From Mycobacterium sp. DL592 (GTDB lineage: Bacteria > Actinomycetota > Actinomycetes > Mycobacteriales > Mycobacteriaceae), in NCBI RefSeq assembly GCF_011694515.1, contig NZ_CP050192.1:3296172-3360171 (forward strand): a stretch of DNA of 64,000 nt, given 5' to 3'. Each line of letters begins with the position of its first letter. Within the stretch, counting starts at the first letter, position 1. The notes beneath the pieces are model-generated. The model worked only from the letters and a program-made list of their open reading frames with translations. It was not told the DNA's origin and made no database searches. Of this stretch, positions 36,549 to 44,821 are shown in pieces. The position numbers were made by a program, and so were the translations under genes.

Positions 36549-37286
36549 CTAGTGGGCGGCCTTCTTGCGTTCGATATCGGCCAGCGCGGCTGCCAGCTCG
36601 GCGCGCTGTGCCGCCGAGGTCTCCCAGGACAGTTTGCGGTTCTTGACGACCTTGGCCGGGGAACCGACGGCGATCGAGAAGTCCGGGATGTCGCCCTTGA
36701 CCACGGCGTGGGCCCCCAACACGCAGCCGCGGCCGACGGTGGTGCCGCGCAGCACCGTCACCTTGGTGGCGATCCAGGTGTCCGGGCCGATGCGGACCGG
36801 GCTCTTGACGATGCCCTGGTCCTTGATCGGCATCTCGATGTTGTCCATCTTGTGGTCGAAGTCGCAGACGTAGCACCAGTCGGCCATCAACGCCGAGTCG
36901 CCGAGCTCGATGTCGAGGTAGCAGTTGATGACGTTGTCGCGGCCGAGCACCACCTTGTCGCCGAACCGCAGCGAACCCTCGTGCGCCCGGATGGTGTTCT
37001 TGTCGCCGATGTGGACCCAGCGGCCGATCTCGAGCTGAGCCAGCTCGGGGGTGGCGTGGATCTCGACGTTCTTGCCGAGAAACACCATGCCGCGGGTGAT
37101 GATGTGCGGGTTCTGCAGCTTGAACTTCAGCAGCCGCCAGTACCGCACCAGATACCAGGGGGTGTAGGCACGGTTGGCGATCACCCACTTCAGCGAATCC
37201 CGGGTGAGGAACTTCGCCTGGCGCGGGTCACGCAGCCGCGAACCCATCCAGCGCTTGTGGATCGGCGCGCCCCACATCGTCGTCAT
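36549..37286 (-). CDS. Hexapeptide-repeat acyltransferase
   Basis: A 245-residue protein from ATG 37286, since the longer frame would run into the divergent gene. Left-handed beta-helix turns of the form [LIV]GxxxxI are seen through the middle: IGRWVHIGDKNTI, FGDKVVLGRDNVI and IGPDTWIATKVTVLRGTTVGRGCVLGAHAVVKGDIP. These define trimeric acetyl/succinyl transferases. SIAVGSPAKVVKNRK is the usual end of the helix. The counterpart in M. tuberculosis (Rv3034c) lies next to MGLP genes, and it may add acyl groups to that sugar polymer, though this is inference. It is divergent from the propeller lipoprotein gene. Confidence 0.87.
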   Translation of the reverse strand: MTTMWGAPIHKRWMGSRLRDPRQAKFLTRDSLKWVIANRAYTPWYLVRYWRLLKFKLQNPHIITRGMVFLGKNVEIHATPELAQLEIGRWVHIGDKNTIRAHEGSLRFGDKVVLGRDNVINCYLDIELGDSALMADWCYVCDFDHKMDNIEMPIKDQGIVKSPVRIGPDTWIATKVTVLRGTTVGRGCVLGAHAVVKGDIPDFSIAVGSPAKVVKNRKLSWETSAAQRAELAAALADIERKKAAH

Positions 37287-37365
37287 GGCCTGAGAGCCTA
37301 ACGCCTGCCCCGTTCGCGTTACCCTCGCCTGTACTGTCCCAGGGACGCGATGGCGTGATGGAAGG

Positions 37366-38661
37366 GTGACTCGAGTGCTGCGGCGATTGCTCGCGTTCGC
37401 GTCGGCGACGCTGCTGGTGGGCGCCTCCGCAGGGTGCGGCACCACCGATTCGTGGGTGGACCCCACCTCGGCGCAGGGCTGGCCCGCCCAGTACGCCGAC
37501 GCCGCCAACACCAGCTACACCGCCACCGCGGGCACCCCGGACCTGAAGCTGGCGTGGAGCCGCTCGGTCAAGGGTGAGCTCGACGCCGGCGCCGCGCTGG
37601 GCTCGGGCTCCTACCTCGCGGTCAACGGGCAGACCGCAGGGGGCTGCTCGCTGATGGTGTGGGAGATCGACAACAACGGCCGCCAGCGCTGGTGCACGCG
37701 GATGGTGCTCGGCGGCGGGTTCGCCAGCCCCCTGTTCGACCAGTTCGACAACCTCTACATCGGCCAGCCCGGTCTGATGCTGTCCTACCCGCCGACCCAG
37801 TGGGTTCGGTGGCGCCAGAATGTCATCGGAATGCCAACCACCACAAGGTTTCTCGGTGGTGGTCAACTTCTCGTCGTCACCCACCTCGGCCAGGTTCTGG
37901 TCTTCGACAGCCACCGCGGGGTGGTCACCGGAACCCCGATGGACCTCGTCGGGGGCCTGGACCCCACCGATTCCACGAGAGGCCTGACCGACTGCCCGCA
38001 GGGGCTGCCGCAGTGCCCGGTGTCCGCGCCGCCGGCCTTCTCCGCCGCGACCGAGACGATCGTGCTCGGTCTGTGGCAGCCCGGTGCCAAGGCGTCGGTT
38101 CTGGTCGGCCTGCAGTACCACCCAGGCCAGACCCCGCTGATCACCAAGGAGTGGACCAGCGATGCGGTAGCCGCCGGTGTGATCGCCGCTCCGGTGCTCT
38201 CCGGGGACGGCAAGACCGTCTACGTCACCGGCCGCAACCGCGAGCTCTGGGCGCTGAATACCGCGGACGGTAAGGCGAAATGGTCTGTGAGCCTTGGCTT
38301 CCAGCCACAGACGCCGCCCTCGATCGGACCCGGCGGTGTGATCGTCGCCGGCGGCGGGCCCGACACCCAACTCGTCGCACTCAAGGACGCCGGGGACCAC
38401 GCCGAGGTGCAGTGGCGCCGCGGGGACGTCTCGCCGCTGACCACCTCCAGTCAGGCCGGTGCCAAGGTGGCCTACACCGTGGTGGCAAACGGAGCGGCGG
38501 GCCTGTCACTGCTGGCTTTCGACCTCACCGACGGCCGCACGCTGAAGGACTACCCGCTGCCGCAGGCCGACGGCTACCCGGTCGGCGTCTCGGTGGGCCA
38601 CGACCGTCGGGTGGTGGTGGCCACCAACGCGGGCCAGGTATACAGCTTCGAACCCGCCTGA
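37366..38661 (+). CDS. Exported PQQ-like beta-propeller protein
   Basis: A 431-residue exported protein beginning at GTG 37366. The N-terminus RRLLAFASATLLVGASAGCG is a signal sequence and probably a lipoprotein one, with Cys after SAG (the -3 residue is atypical). Repeated tryptophan-docking-like strands (LWALNTADGKAKWSVSLG, VYVTGRNRELWAL, ALKDAGDHAEVQWRRG) mark a PQQ/quinoprotein-type propeller. The dehydrogenase residues are absent, so it is probably a structural or binding protein. M. tuberculosis Rv3035 holds the same place, from memory, beside the MGLP genes. Function unknown. Confidence 0.83.
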   Translation: MTRVLRRLLAFASATLLVGASAGCGTTDSWVDPTSAQGWPAQYADAANTSYTATAGTPDLKLAWSRSVKGELDAGAALGSGSYLAVNGQTAGGCSLMVWEIDNNGRQRWCTRMVLGGGFASPLFDQFDNLYIGQPGLMLSYPPTQWVRWRQNVIGMPTTTRFLGGGQLLVVTHLGQVLVFDSHRGVVTGTPMDLVGGLDPTDSTRGLTDCPQGLPQCPVSAPPAFSAATETIVLGLWQPGAKASVLVGLQYHPGQTPLITKEWTSDAVAAGVIAAPVLSGDGKTVYVTGRNRELWALNTADGKAKWSVSLGFQPQTPPSIGPGGVIVAGGGPDTQLVALKDAGDHAEVQWRRGDVSPLTTSSQAGAKVAYTVVANGAAGLSLLAFDLTDGRTLKDYPLPQADGYPVGVSVGHDRRVVVATNAGQVYSFEPA

Positions 38662-38664
38662 GCC

Positions 38665-39342
38665 TCAGAGCGCAAGCGGCGGAAGCGAACTGCGCGGCAC
38701 CGACGCCGATGTGGCGCCGGCGTCGGACGGCAGCAGCTCACCCTGGCCGAAGTAGAAGATCACGGCGTCGTCGGTGATCGCGAAGTTCTGGTAGTGCGAC
38801 GGGTCCATCCCGTCGCCGGTGGAGATGACACCGGTGAGTCCGCTCTGGCGTTCCAGTTCACGCTGCACGATTGGGAAGATCGCGGCCAGCGGCTTGGTGC
38901 CCGGGGCGAACAGGGTGTCGAAGGTGACCGGCTTGCCCCGGCCGACGTTGTAGGTGAAGGCCTTGTACCAGGTGGTCGGGTGCGCGCCACCGACGTCCTG
39001 GAACAGCTTGAGGACCACGCTGCGGGTCTGGGCCGAGGTGAATGTCTGTGAGGTGACGTCCATCTCGTAGGGCAGGTTCCGCGAGCCGGGCTGGGCGACG
39101 TTGACGAAGCCGTCGCGGTTCTGGGCCAGATAGTCGACGACGGACTGTTCGTCGGGGTAGTCGGTCGGGAACTGGACATCCATCGTGTAGGTGGGCGCGG
39201 TGGCGGTGACATGGCAGATGTTGCCCGCATCGACAGTTCCCCCGAATGCCGCGCAGTCGGTCTGGGCACCAGCTTGCGCGATGGTGGGTGAGCCCAGGAG
39301 TACACCGGCGGCCAGCAGTGCGGCCAGATTCGGTATGCGCAT
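38665..39342 (-). CDS. Secreted DUF3298/RsiV-like protein (TB22.2-type)
   Basis: A 225-residue secreted protein. MRIPNLAALLAAGVLLGSPTIAQAGA is a classic signal peptide with cleavage after AQA. The mature region has two cysteines (TDCAAFGG, GNICHV) that may form a disulfide. The fold follows RsiV/DUF3298: NRDGFVNVAQ, TWYKAFTYNVGRGKPVTFDTLFAPG and NFAITDDAVIFYFGQGELLP. M. tuberculosis Rv3036c, a secreted antigen (TB22.2) reported to have esterase activity, is the positional counterpart. No Ser-His-Asp triad is evident here, so enzymatic function remains open. It is convergent with the propeller gene, with three bases between the stops. Confidence 0.87.
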   Translation of the reverse strand: MRIPNLAALLAAGVLLGSPTIAQAGAQTDCAAFGGTVDAGNICHVTATAPTYTMDVQFPTDYPDEQSVVDYLAQNRDGFVNVAQPGSRNLPYEMDVTSQTFTSAQTRSVVLKLFQDVGGAHPTTWYKAFTYNVGRGKPVTFDTLFAPGTKPLAAIFPIVQRELERQSGLTGVISTGDGMDPSHYQNFAITDDAVIFYFGQGELLPSDAGATSASVPRSSLPPLAL

Positions 39343-39402
39343 GCGTCGACAATCCTCGCGCTGAAGTACGGCCCCGGCGCCGTCGCCGCCAGCGTACCCG
39401 CG

Positions 39403-40641
39403 CTATGTCGCGCCGGCGGATGCTCTGCACAGGAAGACCACTGTGCGTTCGGAGGGGACGGCGCCGATGCGGGTGATCACCAGCGACAGCGGCGTGGCAC
39501 CGCTGGGCCGCAACCGCCGCCGCAGTGCATCGGGGTCGACGTCAACGCCGCGCACCAGGATTTCCAGCGGACCGCAGTCTTGGTGTGAAAGTGCCTGCCG
39601 CAGAATCTTTTCCCGCAGCGGCACTTCGTCGATGACCTCGAAGCCGCGCACCCCCGGCGGCAGTTGGTCACCGGTGAGGTAGGCGATGTCGGGGTCGAGT
39701 TGCCACAGGCCGTGGCGGGTTGCGTACTGGCGCACCAGGCCGGCGCGCACGACGGCGCCGTCAGGGTCGACAATCCAGCGTCCCGGCGGTCCGGCCGGGC
39801 AGTCGTCGGGATCGGCGTCGGTGACCTGCTCGCCGCGGTCGAGCACCGAGGCCCGCCTGCGTACCCCGGGTTGGGCCAGCGGCGCCGACCACAGGCAGGC
39901 CTCCCGTACCGATCCGCCGGCCGAGGTCACTTCGATCTCGCCGTCGAACCCCAGCTCGTGCACCGCGGCGAAGTCTATGCCGGGTGCACATTTCACCACC
40001 GTCGCCCGGCCCTGATAGGCCGCGAGCACCGCATCCAGGGGCGGGGTGTAGGCCCGCGGGTCGAACCGGCGCCGCCCGCCGCTGCGCCGGGCGGGGTCGA
40101 CGAGCACGACGGTGTCGCGGCTGACCGGAAGCAGCACGTCGGCCCGGCACAGCGGCACATCGGGCAGATTATGGTGGGCCATCGCCAGGCGCACCGGGTC
40201 GAGGTCGCTGCCCAGCACGAACGACGTGGTGGCAGCCAGGGCGGCCAGTTCGGTACCCACCGAGCAGGTGGCGTCGTGCACGTCGGCACCGGCTAGCCGC
40301 GCGGCCCGGTGCTGGGCGACCGGGGCTGCGGTGGCTTGTTGCAGGGCCTCGTCGGTGAACAGCCAGCCCGAGACGTCGGCCAGCCCGGCCAGCTTGGCGG
40401 CCGCTTTGCGGCGCAGCAGCGTGGTCTCGATGAGGACGGTGGTTCGCTCGCCGAAGCGCTGCCGGATGGCGGACACGTCGGCGACCCGGTCGGTCAGCGG
40501 GTAGCCGGCGACCGCGCCGAGTGCGGCGGTGCCGGCGTCGCTGGCCAGATAGGCGACGTCGTCGAGCCCGAAGGTCAGGACGGTTTTACCCCGGTGATCA
40601 TCACGTTGTAGTACCAGCCCTTGGGCACCACACGACGCCAC
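39403..40641 (-). CDS. THUMP-like/SAM-dependent methyltransferase-fold protein
   Basis: A protein of up to 412 residues with a central methyltransferase fold. HDATCSVGTELAALAATTSFVLGSDLDPVRLAMA is motif I-II, VVLVDPARRSGGRRRFD is a DPAR-type motif, and a C-terminal THUMP-like domain (QLPPGVRGFEVIDEVPLREK) follows. The start is uncertain: GTG 40641 overlaps the upstream methyltransferase gene by 67 bases, and no good ATG/GTG lies between there and the conserved region (VLTFGLDDVAYLAS). The nearest relatives are actinobacterial proteins annotated class I methyltransferase. Substrate unknown, possibly RNA or lipid. Confidence 0.8.
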   Translation of the reverse strand: MASCGAQGLVLQRDDHRGKTVLTFGLDDVAYLASDAGTAALGAVAGYPLTDRVADVSAIRQRFGERTTVLIETTLLRRKAAAKLAGLADVSGWLFTDEALQQATAAPVAQHRAARLAGADVHDATCSVGTELAALAATTSFVLGSDLDPVRLAMAHHNLPDVPLCRADVLLPVSRDTVVLVDPARRSGGRRRFDPRAYTPPLDAVLAAYQGRATVVKCAPGIDFAAVHELGFDGEIEVTSAGGSVREACLWSAPLAQPGVRRRASVLDRGEQVTDADPDDCPAGPPGRWIVDPDGAVVRAGLVRQYATRHGLWQLDPDIAYLTGDQLPPGVRGFEVIDEVPLREKILRQALSHQDCGPLEILVRGVDVDPDALRRRLRPSGATPLSLVITRIGAVPSERTVVFLCRASAGAT

Positions 40642-41552
40642 AGGTTGTCGTCGACCCAGCTGAGCCCGATCCAGCTGTTGAAGGCGAACTTGGCCCAGCC
40701 CCAGCCCAGCTTGCCCGGCGGCACCATGGCCTCGACGGTGCGCAGCGGCCAGCCCAGCATCGCTGCGGTGAACTCGGTGGTGGCGGTGGACACCTCGGTG
40801 GCGCCGGCGTTGCGGGCCATCCGCTCGAGGTCGGCGGGGTCGAAGGTGTGCAGGTCGACGACGGCCTCGAGCGCGGCAGCACGGGAGGACTCGTCGAGTT
40901 CGGCCTGGGGGCGGCGCCAGTCCTGCAGGCCGGGCAGCCGGGTGACGTTGGTGGCGACCCGCCAGGTCAGGGTGGACAGCGAGCGTGCGTAGGTGTTGCC
41001 CACGGTGGTCGGCTCACCGGCGAACACGAACCGGCCGCCGGGCTTGAGCACGCGCACCACCTCGCGCAGGGACTTCTCCACGTCGGGGATGTGGTGCAGC
41101 ACCGCGTGGCCGACGACGAGGTCGAAGGTGTCGTCCTCGTACGGGATGCCCTCGGCGTCGGCGACGCGGCCGTCGATGTCCAGGCCCAGGTTCTGCCCGT
41201 TGCGGGTGGCGACCTTGACCATGCCCGGCGACAGGTCGGTCACCGAGCCGCGGCGAGCCACCCCGGCCTGGATGAGGTTCAGCAGGAAGAAGCCGCTGCC
41301 GCAGCCCAGTTCCAGCGCGCGGTCATACGGCAGCTGCCGCAACTCCTCGGGCGGGACGGTGGCGTCGAAGAGGTCGCGCGCGTAGTCCACGCACCGCTTG
41401 TCATAAGAGATCGACCATTTGTCGTCGTAGCTCTCGGCTTCCCAGTCGTGGTAGAGGATCTGGGCCAGCTTGCTGTCCTTGAGCGCAGCCTCGACCTGTT
41501 CCGCGGTGGCATGCGGATTGGGGGCTGGCAACTCCGGGTCAGTCGTCGTCAT
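40575..41552 (-). CDS. SAM-dependent methyltransferase
   Basis: A 325-residue class I methyltransferase from ATG 41552. Motif I is LELGCGSGFFLLNLIQAG, followed by GSVTDLSPGMVKVATRNG. DDTFDLVVGHAVLHHIPDVEKSLREVVRVLKPGGRFVFAGEP is the full motif IV-VI region of small-molecule (UbiE-like) methyltransferases. The C-terminal third (WYYNVMITGVKPS) is less typical. It is followed by the THUMP-like methyltransferase gene, whose start overlaps its end. Both counterparts (Rv3038c, Rv3037c) flank the echA gene in M. tuberculosis, from memory. Target substrate unknown. Confidence 0.9.
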   Translation of the reverse strand: MTTTDPELPAPNPHATAEQVEAALKDSKLAQILYHDWEAESYDDKWSISYDKRCVDYARDLFDATVPPEELRQLPYDRALELGCGSGFFLLNLIQAGVARRGSVTDLSPGMVKVATRNGQNLGLDIDGRVADAEGIPYEDDTFDLVVGHAVLHHIPDVEKSLREVVRVLKPGGRFVFAGEPTTVGNTYARSLSTLTWRVATNVTRLPGLQDWRRPQAELDESSRAAALEAVVDLHTFDPADLERMARNAGATEVSTATTEFTAAMLGWPLRTVEAMVPPGKLGWGWAKFAFNSWIGLSWVDDNLWRRVVPKGWYYNVMITGVKPS

Positions 41553-41562
41553 GGAGGGCAGC

Positions 41563-42276
41563 CTAACTGTCCGCACCCGCGGAGAAGACCTCGCCGTAGC
41601 GTTGTGCCTGCTCACCGGCGTTCAGGCCGCCGCCGACGAGGGCCTTGACACCCGCGAGTGCGGCCGGTGGGGCGTCGACGAAGCGGCCCGCCCAGGCTGC
41701 CGCGGCATCGAAGACGTTGTCGGGGGCCACCAGTTCGTCGACCAGTCCGAGCGTGAGGGCTTCCTTGGCCTCGACGAACCGGCCGCTGAACGCCAGCTCC
41801 TTGGCCCGGCCTGCCCCGACCACTCGGGCCAGCCGTTCACATCCACCGCCGCCGGGGACCAGTCCGGCCAGGATCTCGGTGGCGCCGAACTTGACGTTGT
41901 CGCCGCTGATCCGCCAGTCCGCGGCCAGCGCCAGGCTCAGTCCGCTGCCCAGCGCGTAGCCGGTGATCGCGGCCACGGTCGGCTTCGGGATCGTCGCGAC
42001 GGCGTCGATCGCCTCTCGGCGCACCCGGTCGGCGGCCTCGGCCTCCCCACGGTCAAGGGTGCGCAACTCCGGGACGTCGTCGCCGGCGGAGAAGATTTGG
42101 TGGCCGCCGAAGAGCACGACGGTGGCGATGTCGTCGCGGCCACCGACCTCGGCTGCCGCCGATGCGAGTTCCCGGTAGGCCTGACGGGTCAGGGCGTTGG
42201 TGGGCGTGCGGGCCAGCAGCAGCACGCCGATACCCGGATACTGCTCACCGACGTGGACGCTGACGAACTCGCGCAC
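41563..42276 (-). CDS. Enoyl-CoA hydratase/isomerase family protein
   Basis: A 237-residue crotonase-fold protein for beta-oxidation-type chemistry. The oxyanion loop is [68 protein letters not shown] carries the first catalytic Glu (in TEILAG). The second Glu is in [10 protein letters not shown]. So both hydratase glutamates appear present. Its C-terminus is shorter than that of mitochondrial hydratases but normal for EchA proteins. The stop and start are within 10 bases of the methyltransferase start and three bases of the Nudix stop, so it is in a long minus-strand run. M. tuberculosis echA17 sits here, from memory. Confidence 0.9.
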   Translation of the reverse strand: MREFVSVHVGEQYPGIGVLLLARTPTNALTRQAYRELASAAAEVGGRDDIATVVLFGGHQIFSAGDDVPELRTLDRGEAEAADRVRREAIDAVATIPKPTVAAITGYALGSGLSLALAADWRISGDNVKFGATEILAGLVPGGGGCERLARVVGAGRAKELAFSGRFVEAKEALTLGLVDELVAPDNVFDAAAAWAGRFVDAPPAALAGVKALVGGGLNAGEQAQRYGEVFSAGADS

Positions 42277-42279
42277 GTG

Positions 42280-43101
42280 TCACTCCCCGCCGTAGCCCTG
42301 GGGGGCACGCCGGTTCCGCGCCGCGTTGTACCGGTCGCTGTTGAAGAACTCGATCTCCCAATTACCCTCGCGTACAGCAAGATTCGGCTGAACGACTACG
42401 ATCTGGCGTTCCAGGGCCAGAACCTCGTCGACGGTGCGCCCGGCCAGGGAGTCCAGCTGGGTCCACGTCGGGGGCAGCAGGAACGACCGGCCCTGCGCGA
42501 AGTCCTCGATCGCGGCCTCGGGGCTGCTCCACGCCGCGTGGTCGGATTCGGTGTTCTGGCCGTCGGCGCGCTGCCCCTGCGGCAGGGCGCCGACGAAGAA
42601 GTAGGTGTCGTAGCGACGGGTGCGCTCCTCCTCGGGGGTCACCCAGTTGGCCCACGGCCGCAGCAGGTCGGCGCGCAACACCAGGTTCTCGCCGCGCAGG
42701 AAGTCTGAGAACGACAAGCTGCGGTCCACGAGGGCCGAGCGGGCCTGGTGGTAGACCGAGGCGTCGGCGACGATCCCGTCCGGGTCGTCAGCAGGTCCGG
42801 CGAACAGCACGCCGGACTCCTCGAACGTCTCACGCGCCGCCGCGCACACCAGCGCCTCGGCCAGATCGGCTTCGATCCCGAACCGCTGCGCCCACCACTG
42901 CGGGCCCGGCCCGTACCAGGCGATGTCGGAGTTGCGGTCGCGGTCGTCGACGCCTCCGCCGGGAAACACCATCACTCCGCCGGCGAACTCCATGCCGGAG
43001 TGCCGGCGCATGAGAAATACCGAGATCCCCTCGGGGGTGTCCTGAACCAGCATTACCGTCGCTGCCGGCCGCACCGGCAGCGGTTCGGGCTTGTCGGTCA
43101 T
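42280..43101 (-). CDS. Nudix hydrolase
   Basis: A 273-residue protein with VMVFPGGGVDDRD at the start of the Nudix helix region and AARETFEESGVLF as its end. The two parts are separated by about 40 residues (NSDIAWYGPG...). This large insertion is characteristic of the NUDT19/RNA-type branch rather than compact MutT proteins. Those members act on CoA derivatives or similar diphosphates. The substrate here is unknown. The ATG overlaps the ABC ATPase stop by four bases (ATGA), giving coupled translation. Beyond the Nudix domain there are acidic and aromatic helices with no motif. Confidence 0.88.
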   Translation of the reverse strand: MTDKPEPLPVRPAATVMLVQDTPEGISVFLMRRHSGMEFAGGVMVFPGGGVDDRDRNSDIAWYGPGPQWWAQRFGIEADLAEALVCAAARETFEESGVLFAGPADDPDGIVADASVYHQARSALVDRSLSFSDFLRGENLVLRADLLRPWANWVTPEEERTRRYDTYFFVGALPQGQRADGQNTESDHAAWSSPEAAIEDFAQGRSFLLPPTWTQLDSLAGRTVDEVLALERQIVVVQPNLAVREGNWEIEFFNSDRYNAARNRRAPQGYGGE

Positions 43102-43955
43102 GCTCTCCTCCTGTGCGCGGCGCGGGTACGCACCCGTCGCGCGAAGTAGCGGCCGTCGATGGTGTCCAGCGCGATGGACTGCCCGAACGCCGCCGACAGG
43201 TTGTCCGAGGTCAGCGTGTCCTGCAGCAGTCCGGCAGCAACCACTTCCCCTTCGGACAGGATCAGGCAGTGGCTGAAGCCGGGCGGGATCTCCTCGACGT
43301 GATGGGTGACCAGCACCATGGCCGGTGAATCCGGGTCGGCGGCAAGATCGGCCAGCCGGGCCACGAGTTCTTCGCGACCGCCGAGGTCCAGGCCGGCGGC
43401 CGGTTCGTCGAGCAGCAGCAGCTCAGGGTCGGTCATCAACGAGCGTGCGATCAGGACCCGCTTCCGCTCGCCCTCCGAAAGGGTGCCGTAGGTCCGCTCG
43501 GCCAGATGCTCGGCGCCCACGCTTTCGAGCATGTCGAGGGCCTGGGTGTAGTCGACGTCCTCGTAGGTTTCCCGCCACCGGCCCAGCACGGCGTAGCCGG
43601 CCGAGACCACCAGGTCGCGCACCACCTCGTCATCGGGAACCCGCTGGGAGAGCGCCGAGCTGCTCAGCCCGACCCGCTGACGCAGCTCGGACATGTCGAC
43701 GCGGCCCAGCCGCTCACCGAGGACGTACGCGGTGCCCGACGACGGGTGTTCCATCGCGGCGGCGATGCGCAGCAGCGAGGTCTTGCCCGCGCCGTTGGGC
43801 CCGATGACCACCCAGCGTTCGTCGAGCTCGACCTGCCAGGTGACGGGTCCGACCAGGGTGCGGCCGCCGCGACGCAGCGAGACTTTCCGGAAGTCGATCA
43901 GCAGGTCGGGGTCGACCGCATCGGCGTTGTCGGACACTGCACCATCGTGCCGCAT
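43098..43955 (-). CDS. ABC transporter ATP-binding protein
   Basis: A 285-residue ATPase, starting at ATG 43955 or GTG 43937. Walker A is VVIGPNGAGKTSLLRIAA, the ABC signature LSEGERKRVLIAR, Walker B LLLLDEPAAGLDLG and the switch His is in LVTHHVEE. It therefore is a complete single-domain ATPase. No permease gene adjoins it, so it could act with a distant permease or be a soluble ABC-F-like protein, although it has only one ATPase domain. The gene overlaps the end of the YczE gene (43898) by 40-58 bases and precedes the Nudix gene with a four-base overlap. Confidence 0.92.
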   Translation of the reverse strand: MRHDGAVSDNADAVDPDLLIDFRKVSLRRGGRTLVGPVTWQVELDERWVVIGPNGAGKTSLLRIAAAMEHPSSGTAYVLGERLGRVDMSELRQRVGLSSSALSQRVPDDEVVRDLVVSAGYAVLGRWRETYEDVDYTQALDMLESVGAEHLAERTYGTLSEGERKRVLIARSLMTDPELLLLDEPAAGLDLGGREELVARLADLAADPDSPAMVLVTHHVEEIPPGFSHCLILSEGEVVAAGLLQDTLTSDNLSAAFGQSIALDTIDGRYFARRVRTRAAHRRRA

Positions 43956-44593
43956 TCGGGTGCCGGGTCACCTGCCGGGGCGGCGGCGATCGGCGCCCAT
44001 CCGCTGCGGGCCAGAACCGAGCGCGGGGTCAGCCGCAGCACCAGCTGAACCAGCGGCCCGATACCGAAGGCGTAGACGATCGTGCCGACTCCCACGCTGC
44101 CACCCAGCAGCCAGCCGCCTGCCAGCACGGTGGCCTCGATGCCGGTACGCACCAGGCGCACCGAAAGACCGCTTCGCGCAACGAGTCCCGTCATCAGCCC
44201 GTCACGGGGTCCAGGTCCCAGCCCGGCCCCCACGTAGAGCACGGTGGCCACCGCGTTGAGCAGGACGGCGCCCCGCATGAGCGCCACCCGCATCGACATC
44301 GTCTCCGGTGCCCGCAGTAGCGCCAGACCCGCGTCGACGGTGACGGCGATGACGACGACGTTGGCCACGGTTCCGATGCCGGGCTTGTTGCGCAACGGGA
44401 TCCACGCCAGCAGGACGACGACGCCGACGACCGCCGATGCCATACCGATGCTCATCGGGGTGTGGCGCGCCAATCCTTGGTGGAAGACGTCCCACGGGTC
44501 GAGACCCAGGCCGGCCCGAACCATCATCGCCATCGAGAAGCCGTAACAGCACAAGCCGATCAGCAGGGCGCTCGCGCGGACCGCGGCGTTCAT
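43898..44593 (-). CDS. YczE/YitT-family membrane protein
   Basis: A 231-residue membrane protein from ATG 44593. Five hydrophobic helices are visible, e.g. ALLIGLCCYGFSMAMMVRAG, MASAVVGVVVLLAWIPL, TVANVVVIAVTVDAGLALL, AVLLNAVATVLYVGAGLG and GTIVYAFGIGPLVQLVL. GLGLDPWDVFHQGLA and GLGPGPRDGLMTGL are the repeated loop motifs of the YczE family. YczE-like genes are commonly paired with MocR regulators, and here the MocR gene is divergent, with a 228-base interval that also holds a 55-codon ORF and an operator-like array. The transported compound is unknown. Confidence 0.88.
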   Translation of the reverse strand: MNAAVRASALLIGLCCYGFSMAMMVRAGLGLDPWDVFHQGLARHTPMSIGMASAVVGVVVLLAWIPLRNKPGIGTVANVVVIAVTVDAGLALLRAPETMSMRVALMRGAVLLNAVATVLYVGAGLGPGPRDGLMTGLVARSGLSVRLVRTGIEATVLAGGWLLGGSVGVGTIVYAFGIGPLVQLVLRLTPRSVLARSGWAPIAAAPAGDPAPECGTMVQCPTTPMRSTPTC

Positions 44594-44757
44594 CGGTGGT
44601 CGGCGAACCGCACGCGGATCGCGTCGAGGTCGCTGCGCTGGCGGCGAAGATCGGCGTCGCCGTCGCCCCAGTCGCGCGAGGTGGGACTCCATGGGCCGGA
44701 ATGCGGGTCGAGCAGTGCCGCCCACCGCTGCGCCACTCGGGAAAGCCAGGTATTCAT
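44590..44757 (-). CDS. Small ORF coupled to the YczE gene
   Basis: A 55-codon frame from ATG 44757 to TGA 44590-44592 that overlaps the YczE start as ATGA. The predicted peptide is Trp-rich (WLSRVAQRWAALLDP, SGPWSP, SRDWGDG) and acidic/basic at the end (RSDLDAIRVRFADHR). The stop-start overlap is the main support for translation. It resembles small proteins encoded next to MocR-regulated transporters, but I recognise no family. No signal or membrane segment. It would be the first gene of a minus-strand operon controlled together with mocR. Confidence 0.5.
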   Translation of the reverse strand: MNTWLSRVAQRWAALLDPHSGPWSPTSRDWGDGDADLRRQRSDLDAIRVRFADHR

Positions 44758-44775
44758 GCCTCCATCGTTCGGCGT

Positions 44776-44815
44776 TACTGGCTTGCCAATCAATAGCCAG
44801 TCTGGCCATACTGGC
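44776..44815. promoter_or_regulatory. Operator-like array between MocR and YczE genes
   Basis: Two direct copies of TACTGGC start at 44776 and 44809, 33 bases apart. Between them lie two inverted pairs, TGGC-TT-GCCA (44779-44788) and GCCAG-T-CTGGC (44796-44806). The array ends seven bases before the MocR gene start. MocR proteins bind paired direct repeats near their own promoters, so it is the likely autoregulatory and divergent-operon site. Confidence 0.55.
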
Positions 44816-44821
44816 ATTCAA

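Noticed and set aside
44462..44821. N-terminal extension of the MocR gene
   Set aside because: It overlaps the divergent YczE/small ORF and operator repeats; the protein begins like GntR-type regulators at ATG 44822.
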